This document shows, in pieces, positions 37,455 to 45,687 of a stretch of DNA of 64,000 nucleotides. Source of the DNA: JBDXHU01 sp039989475 (GTDB lineage: Bacteria; Pseudomonadota; Gammaproteobacteria; Pseudomonadales; Halieaceae). Numbering within the stretch: the stretch's first letter is position 1; the number at the start of each line of letters is the position of its first letter. The stretch spans positions 186,001 through 250,000 of the forward strand of contig JBDXHU010000012.1 of the NCBI GenBank assembly GCA_039989475.1, read 5' to 3'. The notes below the pieces were generated by a model that was given only the letters and a program-made list of their open reading frames with translations, did not search any database and was not told where the DNA came from. The position numbers and the translations under genes are program-made.

Positions 37455-38126
37455 CTACCTGTTGACCTTGGCGACAGACATGATGGAGGTATACACCATA
37501 TAGTACAGAACACTCAACCAGGTACGAAACACATGGGAGCCACCAACAGCGCGCTCCTGCATTTCGATAGAGACCTCGTGAATATCAAAGCCATGGCGCC
37601 GCAGCAGCAACAATACACCGACATCCTGGTATTCAAGCATGGTCGCCTCACGCGAAGACAATAACTTGATGGCCTCTCGCCCGTAGACCCGCAGGCCTGA
37701 GGTGAGGTCCTGCACCGAGAGCCCGGTGATAGCGCGGAAATAGCGCCAGGCAAAGCGGCGCGAGCGTGAACCCCGGCGCACGCACTCACCCACGACAATG
37801 GCCTCAGGGTCTTCAGCAAAGCGACTGATCAGCGCCGGCAGCGTACTCGGCAGGTGTTGACCGTCGGCGTCCATGGTGACCACGAAATCGTAGTCGTGAG
37901 TCACAGCATAACGGAGGCCGGCCTGGGTGGCCGCCCAGGCGCCGAGATTGACTGCCAGGTTGATCTGGATGACCCCCGCGGTCGCGAGCACGGCGGCAGT
38001 GCCGTCAGTGCTTCGGTCGTTGACCACGATAATATCCAGCTCAGGCGCGACCACGCGCACCTCGCCAATTACCTCGGCAATGGTGGCCTCTTCGTTATAA
38101 GCGGGAATGATAACCGCGCCGGTCAT
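37455..38126 (-). CDS. Family 2 glycosyltransferase, polyprenol-phosphate sugar synthase type
   Basis: 223-residue GT2 with AVIIPAYNEEATIAEVIGEV at the N-terminus, VVNDRSTDGT, and the DxD motif VVTMDADGQHLPSTLPALI. The layout matches dolichol-phosphate-mannose-synthase-like enzymes that load one sugar onto polyprenyl phosphate on the inner leaflet. It lacks its own membrane anchor, which the downstream DUF2304 protein could supply. The ribosome site AAGG lies inside the last of four 11-bp repeats just before the ATG. Confidence 0.9.
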   Translation of the reverse strand: MTGAVIIPAYNEEATIAEVIGEVRVVAPELDIIVVNDRSTDGTAAVLATAGVIQINLAVNLGAWAATQAGLRYAVTHDYDFVVTMDADGQHLPSTLPALISRFAEDPEAIVVGECVRRGSRSRRFAWRYFRAITGLSVQDLTSGLRVYGREAIKLLSSREATMLEYQDVGVLLLLRRHGFDIHEVSIEMQERAVGGSHVFRTWLSVLYYMVYTSIMSVAKVNR

Positions 38127-38170
38127 AGTTAAGCCTTAGTTAAGCCTGAGTTAAACTTTAGTTAAACCTG
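38127..38170 (-). repeat. Four tandem 11-bp repeats over the ribosome-binding region of the GT2 gene
   Basis: Four contiguous 11-bp units (plus-strand reading AGTTAAGCCTT, AGTTAAGCCTG, AGTTAAACTTT, AGTTAAACCTG) fill the bases directly before the GT2 start. On the coding strand each unit carries TTAACT and an AGG-like core, and the copy next to the ATG supplies the Shine-Dalgarno AAGG. Close to one helical turn per unit. Confidence 0.9.
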
Positions 38171-38249
38171 GGTAGATCCAAAGAGCCCGAGTTGTGCCCC
38201 TGGACAAAAGCCGCGTATTGTCCCCGCCTGACCGCAGCGATGCAAGGCT

Positions 38250-40070
38250 TTACTCGGCCTTCTCCTGCACCTGCTCGGACAAACCCTCGAACTCAAGCTT
38301 GCCCTCCAGGGCGGCCCTGGCACTGGGCAGGTTCGACTGCGATACCGGGTGCTGGGGATAACGCTCAAATATTTCAATCGCCTCGCCGTAGCGCTCCTGA
38401 AGCAGTGCGACCACGCCCAGGTTGATGTTGGCGTTTTCATGGGCGGGGTTCACTGCCAGCACTTGCCGGTAAGCAGCCTCAGCCGCGGCATAGTCCCCCG
38501 CCTGCAGGTAGCTATTGCCTTGATTGAGCAATATTCGCTGGCGCTGCTGGGGACTGGTCTGCAGCCCGGCAACATAGGCGTCAATCTGCTCCGCTCTGGT
38601 GGTATCACCCGTGGCGCGCAATAACTTGGACCAGTAAATATAAGTGGCTGTGTCCAGTCGCAGGCGACCGTTGCGCTGTTCATTTGCTGTCAGCTCTCGA
38701 TTCAGAAACTCCAGGGCCTGCTGGTTGTCGCCGTTCTTGTGATAGACCTTGCTTAAATACACCCAGTTGCGAGGCTGATTGGGAGCGTGCTCAATGGCAT
38801 GGTTGAAGAAGGCGACCTGGTCGCGCCACAGCTCATTGCGCTGCCAGCTGACGGCACCCAGGACCAGGACCAGCGCCAGGCATACCGCAAACAAAACACG
38901 CTCACGCAACAGGCTGAGTGGCAACAGCAATGCCAGGCATAACCCCACATTGGGTAGATAGCTGCGGTGTTCAAACATAAGGTCTTTGATGGGAATAAAG
39001 CCCGACTCTACCGTATGGGCCAGGTAGAAAAACAAAATACCAACGGCCGTCAGGGCTTGCCGGCGCAAAATAAAGAGAGCGCCACCCATGGCAGCTATGT
39101 GAGCCAATGCTGCAAGAACGACCTGCCAGTCGCTAAAGCGCCACTGGGGTAGCAAGCCGTAGTCCAGTAGCAGAGGCGCCGGCCAGAAGAACAGCCCGAC
39201 ATAACGCCACAGAACCAGCATCTGGGCTGCCAGATAATCAATTCGTGAAATACGCAGGGTCTCGCGGCTGGCGGCGTCCAGAACTTCCAGCCCCAGCGTG
39301 CCGGAAAAGTGCAGCGCTGCAAGTGCGATCAGCAGTGCCAGCAAGCTCCAGCCAATACCCCGCAGCAAGCGACGCCGGGCGGCTGCATTAACGGCAAAGA
39401 AGCTGTACTCCAAAAGCAGGATTGCCGCAGGCAGCGTTACCGCGTTTTGCTTGGTAAACAGCGCCAGCAGGCCAAACCCGGCGGCTATTATCCAGTAAAG
39501 CCGGCGCGCCCTGCCATCAGCCAGTCGCCCCAGCACAAAAAACCACAGGGATAGCAGGTAGAACAGCGCCACCAGGGATGCCAGTCGCTGCACGATATAG
39601 GTGACCGCCTGGGTATTCAGTGGATGCACCACAAACAACAGCGCAACAGCCAGGGCCAGCTCCGGCATTCTTGCTGACAGCGGTGAACCCACCAGGGCCG
39701 GGGTGCGCGCCAGCGTGCGCAGCATACCGTACAGCGCGACGCCCATGCCGAGGTGTATGGCGATATTGACCAGGTGGTAGCCCACCACGGAGTTAGCGTG
39801 CACGGCATAGTTCAGGGCCAGGCTCATATAGCCGACGAAGCGCAGCTCACTGAAGGCCCAGATACGCTGCCACTGGGAAAGGTCGTGCAGAGCTGCGTTG
39901 TCACTGATGGATGAAATATCATCCAGGTACATTGGCACATCCAGCGTATGCCAATACACCGCCACGCAGCCCAGCAAGAGCAGACCCAGGTGTGGCCAGT
40001 AGTCAACTGGCACAACAGACTTATGCGTCCTGATCACAAAGATCCTCGTAGATTTGCATGGTTTGCGCAA
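38250..40070 (-). CDS. TMTC-like GT-C membrane protein with C-terminal TPRs
   Basis: 606-residue protein with about ten transmembrane segments in the first 400 residues, then TPR repeats (for example VYLSKVYHKNGDNQQALEFL and AEAAYRQVLAVNPAHENANI). The first periplasmic loop has the acidic pair MYLDDISSISDN, and later FVVHPLNTQAVTYIVQRLAS. Both match the pattern of eukaryotic TMTC O-mannosyltransferases and bacterial relatives, which use polyprenyl-phosphate sugars. The open frame overlaps the upstream GT by 50 nt; GTG 40013 (MPVDYWPHLG) may be the real start. With the GT2 and DUF2304 genes it forms a plausible lipid-linked-sugar transfer cassette. Target protein unknown. Confidence 0.82.
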   Translation of the reverse strand: MRKPCKSTRIFVIRTHKSVVPVDYWPHLGLLLLGCVAVYWHTLDVPMYLDDISSISDNAALHDLSQWQRIWAFSELRFVGYMSLALNYAVHANSVVGYHLVNIAIHLGMGVALYGMLRTLARTPALVGSPLSARMPELALAVALLFVVHPLNTQAVTYIVQRLASLVALFYLLSLWFFVLGRLADGRARRLYWIIAAGFGLLALFTKQNAVTLPAAILLLEYSFFAVNAAARRRLLRGIGWSLLALLIALAALHFSGTLGLEVLDAASRETLRISRIDYLAAQMLVLWRYVGLFFWPAPLLLDYGLLPQWRFSDWQVVLAALAHIAAMGGALFILRRQALTAVGILFFYLAHTVESGFIPIKDLMFEHRSYLPNVGLCLALLLPLSLLRERVLFAVCLALVLVLGAVSWQRNELWRDQVAFFNHAIEHAPNQPRNWVYLSKVYHKNGDNQQALEFLNRELTANEQRNGRLRLDTATYIYWSKLLRATGDTTRAEQIDAYVAGLQTSPQQRQRILLNQGNSYLQAGDYAAAEAAYRQVLAVNPAHENANINLGVVALLQERYGEAIEIFERYPQHPVSQSNLPSARAALEGKLEFEGLSEQVQEKAE

Positions 40071-41205
40071 TCACCGCATCGGCAGAGAACAGGGCCAGCT
40101 GTCGCTTGCGTCCTTGACGTCCGGCCTCCACCAGCGACTCCCGGTTCTGCATACACCAGCGCAGGCGATCAGCCAGTGCGGCTGAGTCGCCGACGGGAAA
40201 TTTCCAGCCACTTACATTGTCTTCGACCACCCAGTCCACGCCGGAATCCGCTAATGCACTCGCTACCACCGGCTTGCCATGGGCCATCGCCTCCAGCAAC
40301 ACCATCCCGAACGCTTCCGCCCTGTCCAGCGAGGGCAGGCAAAGCAGATCGCAGCCGCCCAGATATTCATCCAGCGCAGCATCATTCACTTGTCCCGCCA
40401 GGGTGACAGATGATGCCAGGTCGAGATCGATAATCTGCTGTGTGAGCTGCGGCTCCAGTTCGCCACTGCCAATCAGCACCGCATGAAAATCATCCCCACT
40501 AGCACTTAATTCCGCCAGGGCGGACAGCAGCACAGCGTGCCCCTTGTAAGCGGTCATGCGGCCGACCATGAGGATGCGCAGCCCGGTATCGGGCCAGCCA
40601 GTGGAAACCCCGGTCGGCCCTGCCTCCATTACGTCAGCTGCAGAAGCGGTGATCGGCACAGTCGCCAACGGCACCACCACACACTTGCCTTGAAAGGCCG
40701 CCAGCGCCTTGCTGCTGGCGAGGTAGTTGGGTGAGGTCACAATAACTGCATCCGCAAGGTGCAGCAACAAGAACTCCAGTGGCCGATAGAGCAGCTGGTA
40801 AAGCAGGCGCGGCAGCCGCTGTTCGGGGCGAAACTCCACATCCGCATGCCAGTGTAGCAACCATTTCCGGCCCCAGGCCGGCGGACAGAGGAACAGCCAA
40901 AAAGCCGATAGATTTGGCAGGTGGACATGAACAATATCAGCTTGCTGCTCGCGCAAGGCTCGCCACAGATCGACCAGGAAAAAAGGAGCGAATGGCGCAT
41001 ACACCAGGCGGCCAAAACTTCGGGAGCGGTGCACAGCAACCGAATCGATACTCTCATGCCGCGGACGGCGAGACTGGGCGTCGGCGTGTACCAGCGCCAG
41101 CACATCGGCGCCACGCGCCTGGGCGCCCTCAGCCAACAGTCGAGTGACGTTCTCTATGCCGCCGTTGTAGGGCCAGTAGAATTTTCCGAGATGAAGAATT
41201 CGCAT
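40021..41205 (-). CDS. Glycosyltransferase family 4 (GT-B)
   Basis: 394-residue GT4 beginning MRILHLGKFYWPYNGGIENV. The donor domain shows RILMVGRMTAYKGHAVLLSAL and LPSLDRAEAFGMVLLEAMAHG. HVHLPNLSAFWLF and VIVTSPNYLASSKALAAF place it near the GT at 26863. It is the first gene of the minus-strand GT4-TMTC-GT2-DUF2304 group, overlapping the TMTC-like frame, and lies just past the terminator of the exported-protein gene. Confidence 0.9.
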   Translation of the reverse strand: MRILHLGKFYWPYNGGIENVTRLLAEGAQARGADVLALVHADAQSRRPRHESIDSVAVHRSRSFGRLVYAPFAPFFLVDLWRALREQQADIVHVHLPNLSAFWLFLCPPAWGRKWLLHWHADVEFRPEQRLPRLLYQLLYRPLEFLLLHLADAVIVTSPNYLASSKALAAFQGKCVVVPLATVPITASAADVMEAGPTGVSTGWPDTGLRILMVGRMTAYKGHAVLLSALAELSASGDDFHAVLIGSGELEPQLTQQIIDLDLASSVTLAGQVNDAALDEYLGGCDLLCLPSLDRAEAFGMVLLEAMAHGKPVVASALADSGVDWVVEDNVSGWKFPVGDSAALADRLRWCMQNRESLVEAGRQGRKRQLALFSADAVIAQTMQIYEDLCDQDA

Positions 41206-41226
41206 GTTGTTTTACAGGCATAAAAA

Positions 41227-41250
41227 AAGGCAGCCCCTAGGGGCTGCCTT
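41227..41250 (-). terminator. Rho-independent terminator after the exported-protein gene
   Basis: A perfect 24-bp palindrome (AAGGCAGCCCCT and its complement) lies 41 nt after the stop at 41291, followed on the minus strand by seven T. The perfect stem and T-run suggest efficient termination, isolating the gene from the glycosyltransferase operon that starts at 41205. Confidence 0.93.
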
Positions 41251-41290
41251 CAATTTTACTGCTATAACGTTTCTATTAACTAAGCCGGGC

Positions 41291-42757
41291 TTAGAAAGTA
41301 GAGAACGTGGTCTGGTCAGTTGACACAGTGTAGGTCTGAACATCCATGGAGCCAAACTCGCCCGTGATGACAGTGCGCAGCTTCCTGGTCGGTGAAGCGC
41401 CGATCGCGAAGGTCGGATCAGCAAGCTGTACCGCAGCGTAGACAGCATCAATGTCAAACTGGCGAGAAGAACCCTGTCCAACAACGGTGTTAACGCCATC
41501 GTTGTAAATGGTCTCCATGTCAATCGCAGCACTGGTATCACCGTCGTCGTTGATCAGGCGCATAAACACACGGCCAGTCGTCTGTGAGGTGTTAGTGATG
41601 CGGAAGTAGTTCTTGTACTGACCACCGTCAGCTGCAGGAGTCAACTGCAGGTTCAGGAACACAGTCGTGCCAGTGTTACCCAGGGTAGCCAGCGGCAGAG
41701 GCGTGTCGCTCAAAGCGTAACCCGTGACAGCAACCGGCTCATACAGACCGTCGTAGGCTGCTTCAGGAATCGGGTCAGTACCGTTCACCTGGATACAAAC
41801 GTTGGCAACAGTATCAACCTGTTGGGTGCCGCCTGTGCTCACGCTGGTGGTACCGAAGTTAGGCGTATTCGACGTTGGGAAAACAACTTCGTCTTCAGCC
41901 ATGGAAATCACACCAGCCATCAAGCCAGGGCTCGCTGTACAGGTAGTTGCTTCCAGCCAAACCTTCTTGGCAGCAGAGAAATCACCGGTAACCGTCGTGA
42001 CTGAGCTAGCAGTCACACCAGCGCGGAACACAGGTGTTCCAGTGACGTCATTGGCACCGAAGGGCGCATCTGTCAGGTAAATAGAACCCAAAGACGTGGT
42101 GTCAGTTCCAGTTACGCCAGACTCAAACAACAGCGAGTCCAGGGACACATCGATCAGCTTGGTTTGCTCTACCGGCGTACCAGGCGCAGCACCTACTGAA
42201 GCAGCTGTCCCAGCCGTAGAGGCGGGAACAAAACCAGCAAAGGTGTTAGGTCCGGCTGAAGCCAACAGGCCGTTACCGCCGCCCGCACCAAATTCATACA
42301 GGTTGTAGGCGATAGTAGCCGATCCGGCCAGTCCCAGGTTAGGCGTAGCCGCGCCCAGGCTCATCGTGGCAATCGCGTCACCCGTGATGTTACCGGCAGC
42401 TGCAGTGGATACTTCGAACAGGACGAAGGCTTCACCCGCGCCGCCTGAAGCCTGCACAATCGCAGCAGCAGCTGTACTGGTAGTACCCGCGGTATCGATA
42501 GCCAGTGTAGGATTGGTTACGAAGGTCGCACCGCCGGTCAGGTCGTAACGGAAGAAACGCGGCGCAGCGTCGGTGATGGTAAAGCCGATTTCGCTGAACG
42601 CTGTTTCGGTAGACGCTACTTCAACGCCGGTACCGACGATCTGGATTTCTGAAGCGTAAACCACTTTAGCCGTAGACTTGGGATCATCCATGTCAACTGC
42701 CATAGCGCTGTTCGCTGCAACTCCTGCGATCGCTAATGCTATTAAACTTTTTTTCAT
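41291..42757 (-). CDS. Acidic Ala/Thr/Ser/Gly-rich exported protein, candidate surface-layer or secreted protein
   Basis: 488-residue protein that I do not recognise. A Sec signal peptide MKKSLIALAIAGVAANSAMA is followed by mature sequence starting VDMDD. The mature part is rich in Ala, Thr, Ser and Gly, poor in Lys, and reads as beta-structured; it has two Cys (in TTCTASPG and NVCIQV), possibly a disulfide. There is no lipobox, LPXTG or C-terminal Phe-rich porin strand; the end is TFSTF. It has its own promoter, a long leader, an AGGGG ribosome site and a strong terminator, as expected for an abundant protein. It sits between a GT-C cassette and a type II secretion operon and could be a substrate of either. 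S-layer protein or extracellular structural protein are guesses. Confidence 0.75.
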   Translation of the reverse strand: MKKSLIALAIAGVAANSAMAVDMDDPKSTAKVVYASEIQIVGTGVEVASTETAFSEIGFTITDAAPRFFRYDLTGGATFVTNPTLAIDTAGTTSTAAAAIVQASGGAGEAFVLFEVSTAAAGNITGDAIATMSLGAATPNLGLAGSATIAYNLYEFGAGGGNGLLASAGPNTFAGFVPASTAGTAASVGAAPGTPVEQTKLIDVSLDSLLFESGVTGTDTTSLGSIYLTDAPFGANDVTGTPVFRAGVTASSVTTVTGDFSAAKKVWLEATTCTASPGLMAGVISMAEDEVVFPTSNTPNFGTTSVSTGGTQQVDTVANVCIQVNGTDPIPEAAYDGLYEPVAVTGYALSDTPLPLATLGNTGTTVFLNLQLTPAADGGQYKNYFRITNTSQTTGRVFMRLINDDGDTSAAIDMETIYNDGVNTVVGQGSSRQFDIDAVYAAVQLADPTFAIGASPTRKLRTVITGEFGSMDVQTYTVSTDQTTFSTF

Positions 42758-43036
42758 GTCTCATTTCCCCTAGGAAGAAATTGATTATTCACAAATTGTT
42801 TTTTCACCCCTCGCGAGTTGAGCTCAGGTGGATAAAAAAGCAATCCTTTTTTTGGTGCCAGATCCCAGGAGGAAACCCCTGTTACCAGCGACTTCATAAA
42901 GTCGAAGCCAAAGTTACACCCTCAAATACCCGATGTAAAGCATCGAGACCACTCAGATTTACCCGATCGCACCAGGTGTCAGCTTCACACCGAGCGACCG
43001 GTACATCCCTGCAAATCCGCGCAATGCGGGGCAACA
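42758..43036 (-). promoter_or_regulatory. Long structured 5' leader of the exported-protein gene
   Basis: About 280 nt between the predicted transcription start and the ATG contain no credible gene. Two compact hairpins can be read: CGATG/CATCG at 42931-42945 and CGACTT/AAGTCG at 42889-42904 with a 4-nt loop. AGGGG lies 9 nt before the start codon. Long leaders of this kind often stabilise mRNA of abundant surface proteins. The remaining bases, up to gspD at 43129, hold the promoter and an upstream palindrome TTGGC-N8-GCCAA (43092-43109). Confidence 0.6.
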
Positions 43037-43042
43037 AGCAAA

Positions 43043-43071
43043 TTTATAGACCAAATCAGGGGCAATTACAA
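43043..43071 (-). promoter_or_regulatory. Predicted sigma70-type promoter for the exported-protein gene
   Basis: On the minus strand TTGTAA (43071-43066) and TATAAA (43048-43043) are 17 nt apart, a good match to the vegetative consensus. A palindrome TTGGC-N8-GCCAA 21 nt upstream of the -35 could be a regulator site. The prediction rests on sequence only. Confidence 0.6.
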
Positions 43072-43128
43072 ATAAACGAATGGGTTAATACTTGGCATTT
43101 AGGGGCCAAACTGTGAACCATGTCTCAA

Positions 43129-45177
43129 TTAGGGCTCTCCCAGGAGTCTATTAGCCTCTCCGAAGCGCTCCCTGAGTGCCTCACTGGCGCCCTGGGCCTG
43201 ACCGTCATCTCCGATCACATAGGCCTGAATCAGGATCAAAACCTCGTTGCGTATTGTCTCTCGCGTATCTGAGCGAAACAGTGGGCCAATAACCGGCGCA
43301 TCACCCAGCACCGGGATCCTGGTATTACCATAAGTTTCACTTTCTGCTATCAGGCCGCCGATGATCACCGAACCGCCATTACTCAGGGTCATATTGGAGG
43401 TGACTTTACGACTAAAGATATTGGGGTTTCCGTCCACGCCCTCCGCCGCCGTGGCCTCGCTAACCTCCTGGGACACCTGCAGATCCACCCGGTCACCGGA
43501 GTGCACCGTGGGTGTCACATTGAGCAGCAGGCCGGTCTTGCGGTACTGGATATTGCGGTTAATGGTTGCACCCGGGATATCCGGCGCCGATACCTCGCTG
43601 GTTACCACCGGGATCTCGGTACCTACCTCCATCACGGCCTCCGAGCCGCTTTTCACCATAATATGCGGCCTGGACATGATATTGACCCGCTGATCCTGGT
43701 CGAAAATCCGCAATACCGCCTTTACATCACCCGCATTGTTCAGCACCCGGGCAGTGAGGCTACCCACATCCGGTGCCAGCAGGGACTGAAAGTCGATATC
43801 GTAGTCAAACAGGGTGGCGCTGGCCTCCAGCCAATCAATACCCGAGGCGAAGTTATCGGTCAGGGTGACCGAGGCCAGTGTCACCTCAACCAGCACCAGC
43901 CTGGCCGGTCGGTCCATTTTCCGCAGTACGGGTAGCAATTTACCCCACTGGGCGGCGGTGATATTCAGTATCAGGCCATTGCGGTTCTCATCCACCACCA
44001 CCATATCGCCACCAATACTGCGGCGCTCGCTGAAACCGCCTTCAGCGGTGGCGGTGCCCGTGTCGGAGGTGCGCAGTGCCGGCATCAATTGCTGGATATC
44101 TGCCGCGAGGTCAGTAGCCTGGGTATTACGGACCTGGTAATAGTGCAGTATCTGCTCATTCTTGTTGTTGCTGGGCACATCCAGCTTGATCGCCCAATCC
44201 TGGATGTGGTTCAGCGTCGCATCATCCCCGGCAAAGGCTATGACAGACTCAGACTGCTCAATCGGCAGAATAATCACCGAGCCAGTCGGCGGATTCAGTG
44301 AGGCTGAATAGCCCTCCGCCTTCAAAACCTCGACCAATTTTCGTGACAGGGTCTTGGCATCCAGGTAGTAGGGGCTAATTGCAATACTGAACTTACCCCT
44401 CATTAAGGGCTGATCGAGTAACTGAATCGTCTCAATCGCGTAGCTGACGAGTTGCGGCGAGCCCTTGAGTAGCAGTGAATTGCGTTCCAGGTCGTCAAAT
44501 ACCTCCAGGCTCTTGCCGGCAAAGATCCGTTGCAACCAGTTGGTGGCGTTGGCCGGGCGCACCACCTTCAAGGGCACAAACTGGAAAATGGTCCTGTGCG
44601 ACAGTGGCACGTCCGGCAGTGTGTTACCCGTCACCAACAGGGGCGGCCGGTCGGCGCCGCGGTCAAGCCGCGGGAAGAAGCGCATGATGCTGCCTTCCCT
44701 GGAAATGCCCACCCCATATTGATCCAGCACCTCCGCTGCCATTTTCGCCAGCTGATTGAGGTTCTGCTTGCCAATTGCGCGCAAGGTGACCAGGTCCCCG
44801 GCCTGCTGCAGCCCTGGGTCCAGGGTATAGGACTCTCCCAGCAAATCGCCATAAACCTTGTTGATAAAGGCCGGCAGCGGGATGCCGTTGAAATTCACCT
44901 CGATCTCGGCCTCGGCATAGGCGGTTTCGGGAATATTGATTTCAGCCAGGTCGCCCGGCCGGTACAGGGGGGCAGCGGGGGTTTTGCTAAATCGCGGACC
45001 TGCCTCGGCATCGGCCTTGAGGCCACCCTCAAAATCATCCTCTGGCGTGGCTGCGCTATTCTCTTCAAGATAGCGGTCGTAGGCATCAGGCTCCCTTGTG
45101 TAATCGCGGGTTTCCCAGAGTTCGCAGCCTGACAATGCAAGCAACAGGCCCAGATTTATCAATATCTTTGTATTCAT
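43129..45177 (-). CDS. gspD: Type II secretion outer-membrane secretin GspD (lipoprotein form)
   Basis: 682-residue secretin forming the outer-membrane channel. A lipobox LALSGC places the lipidated Cys at residue 18, so the protein carries its own outer-membrane targeting lipid. N0-like EVNFNGIPLPAFINKVYGDLLG and several N-domains lead to the secretin core: VGTEIPVVTSE, NIQYRKTGLLLNVTPTV and TLSNGGSVIIGGLIAESE. Final gene of the operon, 18 nt after the GspN gene, as in the Xanthomonas xps cluster. Lipidated secretins such as HxcQ and XpsD need no separate pilotin. Confidence 0.95.
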   Translation of the reverse strand: MNTKILINLGLLLALSGCELWETRDYTREPDAYDRYLEENSAATPEDDFEGGLKADAEAGPRFSKTPAAPLYRPGDLAEINIPETAYAEAEIEVNFNGIPLPAFINKVYGDLLGESYTLDPGLQQAGDLVTLRAIGKQNLNQLAKMAAEVLDQYGVGISREGSIMRFFPRLDRGADRPPLLVTGNTLPDVPLSHRTIFQFVPLKVVRPANATNWLQRIFAGKSLEVFDDLERNSLLLKGSPQLVSYAIETIQLLDQPLMRGKFSIAISPYYLDAKTLSRKLVEVLKAEGYSASLNPPTGSVIILPIEQSESVIAFAGDDATLNHIQDWAIKLDVPSNNKNEQILHYYQVRNTQATDLAADIQQLMPALRTSDTGTATAEGGFSERRSIGGDMVVVDENRNGLILNITAAQWGKLLPVLRKMDRPARLVLVEVTLASVTLTDNFASGIDWLEASATLFDYDIDFQSLLAPDVGSLTARVLNNAGDVKAVLRIFDQDQRVNIMSRPHIMVKSGSEAVMEVGTEIPVVTSEVSAPDIPGATINRNIQYRKTGLLLNVTPTVHSGDRVDLQVSQEVSEATAAEGVDGNPNIFSRKVTSNMTLSNGGSVIIGGLIAESETYGNTRIPVLGDAPVIGPLFRSDTRETIRNEVLILIQAYVIGDDGQAQGASEALRERFGEANRLLGEP

Positions 45178-45195
45178 TATTAGCTCGATTCTTGA

Positions 45196-45687
45196 CTAGT
45201 TTTGCTGGTAAAGGAACACGTCGCGCTCCTCGCCTGCCTGGGACACTTTAAGCGACTGCACTTCTATCGCCAGCAGCGTCGTACCGTCAACAAATGCATC
45301 CCCCACTTTGTATTTATTCACCCGGCCCGCCTCGGCTACCAGCGCAAAACGATCAGACTCGGCTTCCTCCAGCAAGACACCGACAAAGCGCCAGGGCGGT
45401 AGCGCAGGCCTTGCCGCATCTGCGTTGTCAGCAGCCGCATCTGTCAAACCCTCTGGCGACGGCGCCGGCGGCACCAGCCAGCGATAGCGCTGCCTGAAGC
45501 CTGCTGCCGCCTGTTGATACTCTGACTCACTGCGCAGAGCCACCGAGGCCAGCACCCAGTCATCGGCATCGCTGTTTTTCGCTGAGGCCAGACCCGAACG
45601 CAGCATGGTCGTCAGTAAGCCAAGCACCGCTGTGACCAGCGCCAGGGCGCAGGCAGCGGACAGCATTACCAGGTATTTGCGCGTCAT
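45196..45687 (-). CDS. gspN: Type II secretion GspN/GspC-like inner-membrane protein (XpsN type)
   Basis: 163-residue protein with one N-terminal membrane helix (VMLSAACALALVTAVLGLLTT), a Pro-rich linker, and a C-terminal domain WRFVGVLLEEAESDRFALVA/NKYKVGDAFVDGTTLLAIE that resembles the HR domain of GspC. It sits between gspM and gspD, the place of XpsN in Xanthomonas, which replaces GspC in linking the inner-membrane platform to the secretin. Overlaps gspM by 4 nt. No separate gspC exists in the operon. Confidence 0.8.
   Translation of the reverse strand: MTRKYLVMLSAACALALVTAVLGLLTTMLRSGLASAKNSDADDWVLASVALRSESEYQQAAAGFRQRYRWLVPPAPSPEGLTDAAADNADAARPALPPWRFVGVLLEEAESDRFALVAEAGRVNKYKVGDAFVDGTTLLAIEVQSLKVSQAGEERDVFLYQQN

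Noticed and set aside
43092..43109. Sigma54 promoter (GG-N10-GC) upstream of the exported-protein gene
   Set aside because: The spacing between GG and GC is 9, not 10, and the site is better read as a palindrome upstream of a sigma70-type promoter.
42736..43116. 126-codon plus-strand frame in the long gap before gspD
   Set aside because: Basic, low-complexity sequence with no family match; the same bases contain a good minus-strand promoter and leader hairpins.
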